This document shows positions 45,024-53,669 of a DNA stretch of 64,000 nt, in pieces; within the stretch, counting starts at the first letter, position 1; each line of letters begins with the position of its first letter. The notes beneath the pieces were generated by a model. That model searched no databases. It had not been told where the DNA came from and worked only from the letters and a program-made list of their open reading frames with translations. This stretch comes from Akkermansia muciniphila (GTDB taxonomy: Bacteria > Verrucomicrobiota > Verrucomicrobiia > Verrucomicrobiales > Akkermansiaceae). The position numbers and the translations under genes were made by a program. Location: contig NZ_FXYA01000153.1 in NCBI RefSeq assembly GCF_900184965.1, forward strand, positions 1 through 64,000, written 5' to 3'.

Positions 45024-45482
45024 ATGTTACAGCTTCATACGATTAAGCCCAATCCCGGAGCCAAGCACCGCAAGAAGCGCCTCGGCAACGGGGAAAGCTC
45101 CGGTCTCGGCAAGACCTGCGGCAAAGGCAACAAAGGCCAGAAGGCCCGTTCCGGCGGCACGATCCGGCCGGGCTTTGAAGGCGGCCAGATGCCCCTTCAC
45201 CGCCGTCTGCCCAAGAAGGGGTTCAACAATACCCGCTTCCAGGATAAAATCCTCATCGTCAACCTCTCCCAGCTTGAACGCGTGTTTGAAGCCGGCGCTA
45301 CGGTTGATGAAAACACCCTGCGTGCAGCCAAGCTCGTCCAAGGTCCCTGCGACGCCGTGAAGCTTCTCGGCAACGGCACCCTGACCAAGAACCTGAACGT
45401 AGTCGTGGACTTCGTGAGTGCCAGCGCCCGCGAGAAGGTGACCCAGGCCGGTGGCACCGTCACCGTGCTTAGCGAAGCCTAA
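45024..45482 (+). CDS. rplO: 50S ribosomal protein L15
   Basis: The 152-residue protein has LHTIKPNPGAKHRKKRLGNGESSGLGKTCGKGNKGQKARSGG (the first 20 or so residues show the Gly/Lys-rich L15 N-terminus) and FEGGQMPLHRRLPKKGFNN, the family signature. It binds 23S rRNA late in assembly. It starts after TTGTAAATAAC with no Shine-Dalgarno sequence. A 13-bp hairpin follows its stop by 10 bases. Confidence 0.96.
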   Translation: MLQLHTIKPNPGAKHRKKRLGNGESSGLGKTCGKGNKGQKARSGGTIRPGFEGGQMPLHRRLPKKGFNNTRFQDKILIVNLSQLERVFEAGATVDENTLRAAKLVQGPCDAVKLLGNGTLTKNLNVVVDFVSASAREKVTQAGGTVTVLSEA

Positions 45483-45491
45483 TCACATTTG

Positions 45492-45524
45492 GCGAACCGG
45501 GTCATGCAGCTTGACCCGGTTCGC
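45492..45524 (+). promoter_or_regulatory. 13-bp hairpin between rplO and secY
   Basis: A perfect 13-bp stem GCGAACCGGGTCA/TGACCCGGTTCGC with a 7-base loop is followed by ATCATTGTGTTT. The weak T content makes it a possible partial terminator that lowers secY relative to ribosomal proteins. Confidence 0.6.
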
Positions 45525-45551
45525 ATCATTGTGTTTACTGTTGCGGTTCCC

Positions 45552-45626
45552 ATGGATGCCCCGGGTGCAAACCGCCGCGACATGCAAGCCAAGCTGCGCG
45601 CCAACTTTTATATTACAGGACCATGA
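45552..45626 (+). CDS. Possible small ORF overlapping the secY start
   Basis: The 24-codon frame ATG GAT GCC ... GGA CCA TGA ends so that its TGA overlaps the secY ATG (ATGA). Such overlap is the usual form of translational coupling. A GTG at 45531 would extend it to 31 codons. Peptide: MDAPGANRRDMQAKLRANFY plus ITGP. It matches no known family. It could be a leader peptide or a chance frame. Confidence 0.3.
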   Translation: MDAPGANRRDMQAKLRANFYITGP

Positions 45627-47125
45627 TATCCGCATTTGCAAACTCCATGAAAGTACCGGAGCTCAGGCGCCGGATTTTGTTCACACTGGCGATGATTGTC
45701 GTCGTCCGCCTGGGGGTACAGATTCCCCTGCCGGGCATTGATGTCATGGAGCTGCAGAAAGTGATTGAAGCCTCCACGAACGCCAGCGGCCCCGGAGCGG
45801 GTCTGGCTACCGTGCTGACCATTTTCTCCGGCGGCGGCCTCCAGCAGTGCGGCATTTTTGCTCTGGGCATCATGCCCTACATTTCCGCTTCCATTATGAC
45901 CCAGCTTCTTTCCGCGGTGGTTCCCCAGTGGGCCAAGATGGTGCGGGAAGAAGGCGGCCGCCAGAAAATGACCAAGTGGACGCGCGCCATCGCCATCGTC
46001 ATTGCCCTTGTGCAGGGCTGGTTCCTGGTCGGCACGCTGGAACATCCGGAACGCCTGCAGGCCGTGGGTCTCAACATTCCTGCGGACTGCCAGCTTGTCA
46101 TTGACCCCGGCATCCAGTTCGCCCTCATGACGGTGCTCATTATGGTGGCGGGCACCATGTTCCTGATGTGGATAGGCGACCAGATTACGGAACGCGGCGT
46201 CGGCAACGGCGTTTCCCTCATCATTTCCGTCAACATTATTCACGCCCTTCCGGGGGCAGTCACCCTGGCCTGGAAAACCCTGGTGTACAAGGACGGCGCG
46301 GTTGTTCCCATGGGAGCCATGCTGCTCGTGGCCCTGATTGCCTTCCTGATTGTCGTGGTGGCGCTCGTCGTGACGGTGACGCAGGCCCAGCGGCGCATTC
46401 CCGTGCAGTACGCCAAACGGGTCATGGGCAATAAAATGTTCAACGGCGCCACGCAGTACCTGCCTCTCAAGCTTAACTACTCCGGCGTGATGCCCGTCAT
46501 TTTCGCTACGGCCATCCTTTCCCTTCCGCAGGTCCTCTTCTCCCAGATCGCCCACTACAACACTACGCTGCAGTGGATCGCGACCAAGATGAATGACTGG
46601 CTGAATCCTGCTTCTTCCGGCTATTACATTATTTCCGGACTCATGATCTTCTTCTTCTCCTACTTCTGGGTGGCGACCATGTTCCAGCCCTCCCAGATCG
46701 CGGAAGACCTGAAGCGCAACGGCGGCTATATTCCCGGCATCCGTCCCGGCCCCCCCACTGCCCTTTTCCTGGACCAGACCATGCAAAGGCTGACCTTTGC
46801 CGGTTCCGCATTCCTGACCCTCATTTACTTCCTGCCTTCCCTGCTGAATATCGGGGGCAATATCCCCTACCTGGTCACCCAGTTCTTCGGAGGCACCAGC
46901 CTTCTCATTCTGGTGGGCGTACTGCTTGACATGATGCGTCAGGTGGAAACGACTCTTCTTTCCCGCAATTACGACGGCTTCCTGAAGAAAGGCAAGCTCA
47001 AGGGCAAATACGGGCACATCCAGGGTACCGGCGCCGCCGCGGGCAGCCGCACCGTTACCGTCATGTGGATTGTGATCGCCCTGCTTGTGCTGGCCGGAGC
47101 CATCGCCTACAACGCCATGCAGTAA
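45623..47125 (+). CDS. secY: Preprotein translocase subunit SecY
   Basis: The 500-residue membrane protein forms the SecYEG channel. Ten hydrophobic segments can be picked out. Family motifs include ELRRRILFTLAMIVVVRLGVQIPLPG at the first helix, ISASIMTQLLS (plug/helix 2 region) and GNGVSLIISVNI. The C-terminal cytoplasmic end is rich in Lys. Somewhat longer than E. coli SecY (443). It starts in overlap with a possible small ORF and follows L15 by 140 bases including a hairpin. Confidence 0.95.
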   Translation: MISAFANSMKVPELRRRILFTLAMIVVVRLGVQIPLPGIDVMELQKVIEASTNASGPGAGLATVLTIFSGGGLQQCGIFALGIMPYISASIMTQLLSAVVPQWAKMVREEGGRQKMTKWTRAIAIVIALVQGWFLVGTLEHPERLQAVGLNIPADCQLVIDPGIQFALMTVLIMVAGTMFLMWIGDQITERGVGNGVSLIISVNIIHALPGAVTLAWKTLVYKDGAVVPMGAMLLVALIAFLIVVVALVVTVTQAQRRIPVQYAKRVMGNKMFNGATQYLPLKLNYSGVMPVIFATAILSLPQVLFSQIAHYNTTLQWIATKMNDWLNPASSGYYIISGLMIFFFSYFWVATMFQPSQIAEDLKRNGGYIPGIRPGPPTALFLDQTMQRLTFAGSAFLTLIYFLPSLLNIGGNIPYLVTQFFGGTSLLILVGVLLDMMRQVETTLLSRNYDGFLKKGKLKGKYGHIQGTGAAAGSRTVTVMWIVIALLVLAGAIAYNAMQ

Positions 47126-47130
47126 GCCCT

Positions 47131-47147
47131 CCCCCCCCCCTTTTTTT
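47131..47147 (+). repeat. C10-T7 homopolymer tract between secY and adk
   Basis: Ten C bases are followed directly by seven T bases, starting 5 bases after the secY stop and ending 15 bases before the adk ATG. On the plus strand a T-run after a C-run without a stem is not a terminator. Length changes could alter the ribosome entry region of adk. Confidence 0.85.
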
Positions 47148-47162
47148 ACTGAAAGTAAAGAT

Positions 47163-47813
47163 ATGAAGGAACTCAAGCATTTCATTCTGGTTGGGGCTCC
47201 CGCATCCGGCAAAGGGACCCAGGGCCGGTTTCTGGCTGATACCTTCGGCCTCCATTCCCTGAGCACCGGCTCCCTGTTGCGGAGGGAAGTGGAATCCTGC
47301 ACGGAACTGGGCCGGAAAGCCTTGAGCTATATGGACAGGGCCATGCTGGTTCCGGACGAGATTGTCAACGACATGGTGCGCGGCTGGCTGTCGGAGATGG
47401 ATCATGGCGCGTGGCTGCTGGACGGCTATCCCCGCACGGTTGCGCAGGCGGAAGCGCTGGATCATTTTCTGAATCAGCGGGGAACGTCCGTGGACGTGGT
47501 CGTCTGGATGGATGTGTCCAGAGAACTCATTGAACAGCGCATCATGCGCCGCCGGGAATGTTCCACATGCGGTTACGTGGTGCAGACTCCGGAAGAGGAA
47601 TGTTCCAAGTGCGGAGGGAAAATGGTTTCCCGCAAGGATGACAACATGGGAGCTTTCGCCCGCCGCTGGAAAGATTTTGAAGCCATGACGCTGCCCGTAG
47701 CCAGGTACTACGAAGCCCGCGGCTTGGTCGTTAAAATGACGGTGTCCGAAGAACGGGAACCTGCCGAGGTTTCCCGGGATCTGGCCCGCAAGCTGGAAGA
47801 GTACCGGCAATAA
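47163..47813 (+). CDS. adk: Adenylate kinase with zinc-type LID
   Basis: The 216-residue enzyme interconverts ATP + AMP and 2 ADP. P-loop GAPASGKGTQ is at residues 10-19. LLDGYPRTVAQAEALD is the conserved Asp-Gly-Tyr/Phe-Pro-Arg motif. The LID carries CSTCGYVV and CSKCGGK, four Cys that bind structural zinc as in many Gram-positive and thermophile enzymes. The start MKELKHFILVGAP excludes 26 open codons that overlap secY. It lies in the conserved secY-adk-map order. Confidence 0.95.
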   Translation: MKELKHFILVGAPASGKGTQGRFLADTFGLHSLSTGSLLRREVESCTELGRKALSYMDRAMLVPDEIVNDMVRGWLSEMDHGAWLLDGYPRTVAQAEALDHFLNQRGTSVDVVVWMDVSRELIEQRIMRRRECSTCGYVVQTPEEECSKCGGKMVSRKDDNMGAFARRWKDFEAMTLPVARYYEARGLVVKMTVSEEREPAEVSRDLARKLEEYRQ

Positions 47814-47826
47814 AAAGAATAATCCC

Positions 47827-48624
47827 ATGGCAGAACGAATCCATATCAAGTCTCCCGGCGAGGTGGCCAAGATGCAGAAGGCCGGGGCTGTAACGGCGGA
47901 AATCTTGATGGAGATCGGGGCCGAAGTCCAGGTGGGACGCACCACGCGGGAAATAGATGATATTGCGCGTGAAATCTTTAAAAAGCACAAGGTAGGCAAT
48001 TCCTTTTACCAATACCGCGGGTTTCCCGGCCAGCTCTGCATTTCCATTAATGAGGAGGTGGTGCACGGCAGCGCTGGTCCCCGCCGCATCCAGAACGGGG
48101 ACATTGTGAGCCTGGACGTGGGCGCCGTTGTGGACGGCTGGCATGGAGACAACGCCATGACCGTGCCGGTGGGCATGGTGGATCCGGAAAAACTGCGGCT
48201 GCTGGCCGTGACGGAGGAATCCCTGTTCCGCGCCATTGAACTGGTAAGGCCGGGCGCCTTGCTGGCGGACGTCTGCGCGGCGGTGGAGGGCTTTGTGCGT
48301 CCCCGCGGTTTTACCGTGGTTCGGGATTTTGTGGGGCACGGCATAGGCCGCCACCTGCATGAAGAACCCCAGATTCCCAACTACCGCCCTCATTACAAGC
48401 TTCCGCGCCTGAAAAAGGGAATGGCCCTGGCCATTGAGCCGATGGTGAACGCGGGCAGGCCTTCCGTTAAAATTCTGGATGACGGCTGGACGGTCGTCAC
48501 GGCGGACGGCAAGCCTTCCGCCCACTTTGAGCACACGGTTATCGTAACGGACGGCGCGCCCCTGATTGTGACGGACCGCCCCCGCATCGCGTTGCCGGAG
48601 CAGCTCGGCATTGCTCCTTTGTAA
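47827..48624 (+). CDS. map: Methionine aminopeptidase type I
   Basis: The 265-residue enzyme removes the initiator Met from nascent proteins. Metal ligands are seen in SLDVGAVVDGWHGDNAMT (two Asp), GHGIGRHLHEEPQIPNY (His) and MALAIEPMVNAG plus HFEHTVIV (Glu). It lacks the N-terminal SH3-like extension of eukaryotic forms. It starts 13 bases after adk, in the common adk-map arrangement. Confidence 0.95.
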   Translation: MAERIHIKSPGEVAKMQKAGAVTAEILMEIGAEVQVGRTTREIDDIAREIFKKHKVGNSFYQYRGFPGQLCISINEEVVHGSAGPRRIQNGDIVSLDVGAVVDGWHGDNAMTVPVGMVDPEKLRLLAVTEESLFRAIELVRPGALLADVCAAVEGFVRPRGFTVVRDFVGHGIGRHLHEEPQIPNYRPHYKLPRLKKGMALAIEPMVNAGRPSVKILDDGWTVVTADGKPSAHFEHTVIVTDGAPLIVTDRPRIALPEQLGIAPL

Positions 48625-48642
48625 CTTCAGCACTTCCTGGGA

Positions 48643-49710
48643 ATGACGCCGCCGGAAGCCTCCATTCCCGTGATTCTGGAGAAGACCGCCGCCCGCCGCA
48701 TGGTGTGGGTGGATGTGGCCCGCGTGGTCGCCTGCATCCTGATTATTGCGAATCACATGGCCTTCTATTCTGCGGAGCTGTACCGGTGGATATGGGCGGA
48801 GTTCCTGGCGGCGCGCACGCCCTTTTTTCTGCTGGCGGCGGGCTACTTTGTGGGGAGAGGTTCGTTCGGCCCTCTGGATGGAGGAAGCCTTTTCCTCTGG
48901 AGGCGGAGCTGGTTTCTTCTCCGTCCGTATCTGGTGTGGGGACTGGTTGCGGCCGTCTTGATCGGCTGGTCTCCCTTGCATGAATATTACGCGTCCTACC
49001 GGCCTATGTATGAATGGCTGGAAGGGGGGGAGGGCGCCGGGTTCTGGCCCGCTCTCGCGGCGTTCGGACGCTGCCTGGGCATTGCCGGGCATCCCGTGGA
49101 CGCGCCTATGTGGTTCCTGCGCGATATTATTATTTATACCGCTGCGGCTCCCCTTCTTTACCGCTTGGGGGACTATCTGCTTTGGGTGGGGATTATCATG
49201 CTGTCCCTGAACTATTTTGCGCTGGATCTGGCGGATCATGATTATCCCATCGCCAACAGCCTGGGATTTTTCCTGCTGGGAATGTATGTTTCCCGGTATT
49301 CCCTGCCGTTTCTGACGGAGGCCGTGCGCCGGTACGCGGTGCCTTTTCTGGCTGCCACGCTTGCGCTTACCTGGTGGCTGGCAGGCCACCGGGACCAGCA
49401 CAATTCCATGCTCATCGCCCTGGGCATGCTGGGGCTGATGTCCCTGGCCATTCTGTTCACGGAATGGTTTCCGCGCGCGGCCAGATGGGTGGCGGGGCTG
49501 GCTCCGGCGTGTTTTTTCATTTTCGGAACGCATTACATCGTCATCATCCTGCTGCGTGGAAGCGGCTGGATTACATGGAAGGGGGAAGCGTGGGACATGC
49601 TCTGGCTCTGCCTGGTCCCGGTCATTTTCGTCGTGCTGGCGGGGCTTTTTTTCTTCATGAAAAGATTTGCTCCGCGGCTGGTTCCCCTGCTGGGTGCCTA
49701 TGGGAAATAG
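48643..49710 (+). CDS. Acyltransferase-3 family membrane protein
   Basis: The 355-residue protein has about ten hydrophobic helices. The N-terminus VDVARVVACILIIANHMAFY carries the Acyl_transf_3 R-x(10)-H pattern (Arg near residue 24, His near 34). RTPFFLLAAGYFVGRG is a further family feature. Such proteins O-acetylate or O-succinylate exported glycans or lipids. Its position 18 bases after map suggests co-transcription from the ribosomal operon, but the function is unrelated; a distinct promoter may exist. Acceptor unknown; the surface glycan cluster at 53.7-62 kb is a possible user. Confidence 0.85.
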   Translation: MTPPEASIPVILEKTAARRMVWVDVARVVACILIIANHMAFYSAELYRWIWAEFLAARTPFFLLAAGYFVGRGSFGPLDGGSLFLWRRSWFLLRPYLVWGLVAAVLIGWSPLHEYYASYRPMYEWLEGGEGAGFWPALAAFGRCLGIAGHPVDAPMWFLRDIIIYTAAAPLLYRLGDYLLWVGIIMLSLNYFALDLADHDYPIANSLGFFLLGMYVSRYSLPFLTEAVRRYAVPFLAATLALTWWLAGHRDQHNSMLIALGMLGLMSLAILFTEWFPRAARWVAGLAPACFFIFGTHYIVIILLRGSGWITWKGEAWDMLWLCLVPVIFVVLAGLFFFMKRFAPRLVPLLGAYGK

Positions 49711-49869
49711 CCGTCTTGAAGAACCCTTCCGCCGGGACGGGAAGGGAGCCGCGCTTATCTCTTGCCGTCAAAAGGCAAATCCCTTATTCTTTCCTTTGCT
49801 GAAAGGGGTGGAAACGGCTTTTTTGTCACGTTGCCGTTCTTGCTCCACGGCCGGGAAACAATACATGGT

Positions 49870-51432
49870 ATGGCAATGATTCAAGGCGAGCTGGTTCAGG
49901 ATTCGGAATTATCAACTCAGGCGGTGATCTATCTGGGCCCGAGCTCCATGAGCCTGATGGTGGCTGAGGCAGTTCGGGACAGGATTCGCCTGTTGGATTT
50001 CCTTCAGCAGCCCGTTCCGATGGCGCGTGACATTTTCCGGTTCCACCGCATTTCCCGGCATACCATGGACCGCTGCGTGCAAATCATCGGCGACTATCTG
50101 GAAATTCTCAAGGAATACGGAGCCGGCAGCAAGCTTTCCGTCCGGTTCATGATTTCCAACATCATTTCCGAGGCGGATAATGTGGACGTGTTCGTGAACC
50201 GCATGCACGTGGCCCACGGCCTGCGTGGACGCCGCATTGACGACGGCAAGATGACGCGCCTCATTTACGTGAAGGTGCAGGAGGCTCTGGCCCAGTATCC
50301 GGGATTCAGCAAGAAAAAGGTGCTTGTGGTCCATACGGGGCCGGGCAATACCCGCGTGCTCCTGTTCCAGAAGGGGCGCATCGTGCGTTATTCCTGCTAC
50401 AGGCTGGGAACGCATCGCACGGGGGAGGCCGTCGGGGAAATCGAGTACGGAGACGATGTGGCGGAGCTTTCCATTCTGCGGGAGCACATGCGCGGGCAGG
50501 TGGACCAGATTTGCCTGGATTACGGGGGCGTGAAGGGCCTGGCGGGCCTGATCGTCATCGGCCAGGAAATGCAGCAGCTCCGGGACCGCCTGGCCCCCAC
50601 GCCGGAAGGCAAGGTGACGTGCTCCTCCCTGGCGGCGGAGGCGGAGCGGATGTCCCGCACCACTCTGGAACAGCGCATGAACGTTTACGGGGCGGATTTC
50701 GCCGGGGTGGACTCCCTGCTGCCCGCCGTTTTGATGACGGAAATGATTGCCCGCAGCCTGAACCTGAATGACGTCATCATTCCCGCGAGCGGTTATGACG
50801 AGGAGTTTTCAAGCAGCCTGATACGCGCGGAACAGCATCCGGGGGACCTGGAGGCGGAGGTCCTTCATTTCGCCGGGATTCTGGCGGACAGGTACAAGGC
50901 GGACAAAGGGCACCGCGAGCATGTGGCGCGCCTGTGCATGGAGATGTTTGACCAGCTTCAGGACCTGCACCGCCTTTCCGAACATGACCGGCTGCTGCTG
51001 GAAGTGGCCTCCATCCTGCATGAGGTTGGGTCTTTCATCAACCAGCAGAACCACCAGCTCCATTCCCAGTATATCATTCTCAACAGTGAAATTTTCGGCC
51101 TTTCCCGGGATGATGTGGAAACGATCGCCCTGCTGGCCCGCTACCACCGGCATGAGGTTCCCGCCAATTCCGATCCCATGTACGGGGAGCTGGAACTGAG
51201 GGACCGCATGCGCGTAGCCAAGATGGCCGCCATCCTGCGCGTGGCGGACGCCCTGGAACGCGGCCATGCCCAGCGCGTGAACGGCGTCCGGGCGCATATC
51301 CGCGGGCGCATGCTGGAGCTGGAGCTTCAGGGCGTGCGGGAAACCGCCGTGGAAGACCTGGCCCTGCGGCTGAAGGGCGACCTGTTTGCGGATATCTTCG
51401 GGTATGACGTCGTGCTGGCGCCCCAGCGGTAG
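49870..51432 (+). CDS. Ppx/GppA-like protein with altered phosphatase site and C-terminal HD-like domain
   Basis: The 520-residue protein has an N-terminal ASKHA-fold Ppx/GppA domain and a C-terminal HD-type domain (HRLSEHDRLLLEVASILHEVG, ARYHRHEVP). The signatures are changed: AVIYLGPSSMSLMV where the family has D-x-G-S-N-S; RIDDGKMTRLIY where S-G-E-E-E-A-R-L-I carries the catalytic Glu; and VVHTGPGNTRVL where D-x-G-G-G-S-T-E occurs. It is therefore probably unable to hydrolyse polyphosphate or (p)ppGpp and may bind or sense it. In the HD domain H-D is H-E (384-385). It precedes ppk1 by 35 bases, so they form a polyphosphate operon. Start is ATG before AMIQGEL. Confidence 0.85.
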   Translation: MAMIQGELVQDSELSTQAVIYLGPSSMSLMVAEAVRDRIRLLDFLQQPVPMARDIFRFHRISRHTMDRCVQIIGDYLEILKEYGAGSKLSVRFMISNIISEADNVDVFVNRMHVAHGLRGRRIDDGKMTRLIYVKVQEALAQYPGFSKKKVLVVHTGPGNTRVLLFQKGRIVRYSCYRLGTHRTGEAVGEIEYGDDVAELSILREHMRGQVDQICLDYGGVKGLAGLIVIGQEMQQLRDRLAPTPEGKVTCSSLAAEAERMSRTTLEQRMNVYGADFAGVDSLLPAVLMTEMIARSLNLNDVIIPASGYDEEFSSSLIRAEQHPGDLEAEVLHFAGILADRYKADKGHREHVARLCMEMFDQLQDLHRLSEHDRLLLEVASILHEVGSFINQQNHQLHSQYIILNSEIFGLSRDDVETIALLARYHRHEVPANSDPMYGELELRDRMRVAKMAAILRVADALERGHAQRVNGVRAHIRGRMLELELQGVRETAVEDLALRLKGDLFADIFGYDVVLAPQR

Positions 51433-51467
51433 GCTGATTTAAAAAACTTCCATTTTCCATTTTTCCC

Positions 51468-53555
51468 ATGTCTGACGAATATATCAACAGAGAACTTTCC
51501 TGGCTGGAATTCAACCAGCGCGTGCTGGACCAGGCCGTAAGAACGGATCTTCCCCTCCTGGAACGCCTGAAGTTTCTGGCTATTACCGCCTCCAACCTGG
51601 ATGAGTTTTTCATGGTGCGCGTGGGCGGCCTTCAGATGCTGCGGCATTCCGGTTCCCGCGTGAAGGACATTTCCGGGCTGACGCCCACCCGCCAGCTGAA
51701 AGCCATCCGCTCCCGCGTGGGCCGCATGATTGAGGACCAATACCGCCTGTTCCATGAGGAAATTCTGCCGTGGATGGAAATCAACGGGATCAACCCCCTG
51801 GCGATGGAGGATCTCAGCACTTCCCAGAAACTGACGCTGGAGCAGTATTTCAACAACCAGATATTCCCGCTTCTGACGCCGCTGGACATGGATGCTCCGG
51901 AGGCTCCCGCGCTGCCGTCCCTCAAGCTGCTGATGGGCGTGGAACTGCGCGACAATGAGACCGGGGAGATGCGCTCCGCCGTGGTGGCCCTTCCGGACGG
52001 CCTGCCGCGGCGCGTTCCCGTCCCTTCCGCGGAGGCGGAACGCTACGTGATGCTGGAGGACCTGGTCCGTGAGTGCATCGGCACCGTTTTTCCCGGTGAA
52101 ACCGTTCTTTCCGCAGCGGTGTTCCGCGTCACGCGCAATGGGGATATTGCCGTGCAGGAGGAAGACGCCCTGGACCTGGCGGATGAGATGGAGGAAGTGC
52201 TCGTAGCCCGGAAATTTTCCGAATGCGTGAGGCTGGAAGTAGAGTCCTCCGCGCCCGCTCCCCTGCATGACAAAATCATGCGGATCGTAGGCGCCGGGAA
52301 GGAAGAGACTTATGACCTTAAGGGGCCCCTGATGCTTTCCGATTTTATGGAAATGGCCTTTGCACCCGGCAATGACCAGTTGAAGGTGGAGCAGTGGTCC
52401 CCGCAGCCGTCCCCTTCCGTGGACCCGGCCGTCAGCATTTTTGAAAACATTGCCGGCGGGGACATTCTGCTCAACCATCCCTATGAAAGTTTTGAACCCG
52501 TCCTGCGCCTGGTGGAGGAAGCCGCGGAAGATCCGGACGTCATCGCCATCAAGCAGGTGCTGTACCGCACCGCCAGGAACTCCCGCATCGTGGCCGCCCT
52601 GAAAAAGGCGGCGGAGAGCGGCAAGCAGGTGACGGCGCTGGTGGAGCTGAAAGCCCGTTTTGACGAAGCCCGCAATCTGGAGAAGGCGGAAGAGCTTCAG
52701 CGTTCCGGCGTGCAGGTTGTTTACGGCGTCAAGGGGTTGAAGACCCATGCCAAGATTTGCCTGGTGGTGCGCCGGGAACAGGGCATGCTGCGGCGTTACT
52801 GCCATTTCGGCACGGGCAATTACAATGAGACCACCGCCAAGATTTACACGGATATTTCCTACCTTACGTGCGACGACCAGCTGGGAGCGGACGCTTCCCA
52901 GTTCTTCAATTCCGTGACGGGGCGCACCAAGCTCATGCGCTTCCGCAAGCTGTATCCCTCCCCGGTGTTGATGAAGGCGCGCCTTATTGAACTTATTGAA
53001 GGGGAGGCGGAACGCGCGCGGCAGGGGGAACCCGCCCGCATTTCCGCCAAGATGAACAGCCTTCAGGACGTGGAAATTATTGACGCCCTGTACAGGGCCG
53101 CGGACGCCGGGGTGGACATTGAACTGAACGTGCGCGGCATTTGCTGCCTGAAAACGGGCCCCCGGCCCAACGGCAAGGTAATCCGCGTGGTCAGTATTGT
53201 GGACAGGTATCTGGAGCACGCGCGCATTTTCTTTTTCCACCACGGCGGCAACCACCAGCTTTTCATCGCCAGCGCGGACTGGATGACCCGGAATCTGGAT
53301 AAAAGGGTGGAGCTTATGGTGCCCGTCACCAACGGAAAGCTGGCGCGCCGCCTGAAATCCATTCTGGACGCCTGCTTCAGGGACAATGTCCAGGCCTGCA
53401 ATATTCTGCCGGACGGCACTTCCGAACATGTCGTCCGGAAAAAAGGCCAGAAAGCCTTCCGTTTGCAGCAGTACCTGACCAAGGAGGCGCGCCGCCTGGC
53501 CAAGGACAAGGAACGGGAACGCCAGCAGATGCTGGAACCGCACACACCGCATTAA
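51468..53555 (+). CDS. ppk1: Polyphosphate kinase 1
   Basis: The 695-residue enzyme makes long-chain polyphosphate from ATP. It starts YINRELSWLEFNQRVLDQA (the N domain). The catalytic C1/C2 domains have NHPYESFEPVLRLVEEAAEDP, VTALVELKARFDEARNL and KTHAKICLVVRREQ, in which the His is the phosphorylated catalytic residue. All the standard motifs are intact, unlike in the upstream Ppx-like gene. About 35 bases separate the two. Cytoplasmic or membrane-associated. The unit ends with a convergent GT8 gene. Confidence 0.95.
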   Translation: MSDEYINRELSWLEFNQRVLDQAVRTDLPLLERLKFLAITASNLDEFFMVRVGGLQMLRHSGSRVKDISGLTPTRQLKAIRSRVGRMIEDQYRLFHEEILPWMEINGINPLAMEDLSTSQKLTLEQYFNNQIFPLLTPLDMDAPEAPALPSLKLLMGVELRDNETGEMRSAVVALPDGLPRRVPVPSAEAERYVMLEDLVRECIGTVFPGETVLSAAVFRVTRNGDIAVQEEDALDLADEMEEVLVARKFSECVRLEVESSAPAPLHDKIMRIVGAGKEETYDLKGPLMLSDFMEMAFAPGNDQLKVEQWSPQPSPSVDPAVSIFENIAGGDILLNHPYESFEPVLRLVEEAAEDPDVIAIKQVLYRTARNSRIVAALKKAAESGKQVTALVELKARFDEARNLEKAEELQRSGVQVVYGVKGLKTHAKICLVVRREQGMLRRYCHFGTGNYNETTAKIYTDISYLTCDDQLGADASQFFNSVTGRTKLMRFRKLYPSPVLMKARLIELIEGEAERARQGEPARISAKMNSLQDVEIIDALYRAADAGVDIELNVRGICCLKTGPRPNGKVIRVVSIVDRYLEHARIFFFHHGGNHQLFIASADWMTRNLDKRVELMVPVTNGKLARRLKSILDACFRDNVQACNILPDGTSEHVVRKKGQKAFRLQQYLTKEARRLAKDKERERQQMLEPHTPH

Positions 53556-53669
53556 AGGCGCTCGTCACGGGCGTCTGAAGGTCAGCCGGGAACAGTCTCC
53601 GGAGTACGCCGGTTTTCCGGCCGTCTGCGGAGGCTGCCCATGTTTTCCGGAGAGGGAGGGGGAAGCCGG

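Noticed and set aside
45608-47302. 564-codon minus-strand ORF opposite secY and adk
   Set aside because: Antisense to secY; His/Gly/Asn-rich with no motif.
47731-49533. 600-codon minus-strand ORF opposite map and the acyltransferase
   Set aside because: Antisense shadow with repeated His/Arg/Gln runs and no family.
51327-53552. 741-codon minus-strand ORF opposite ppk1
   Set aside because: Antisense to polyphosphate kinase; shadow caused by GC-rich codon bias.
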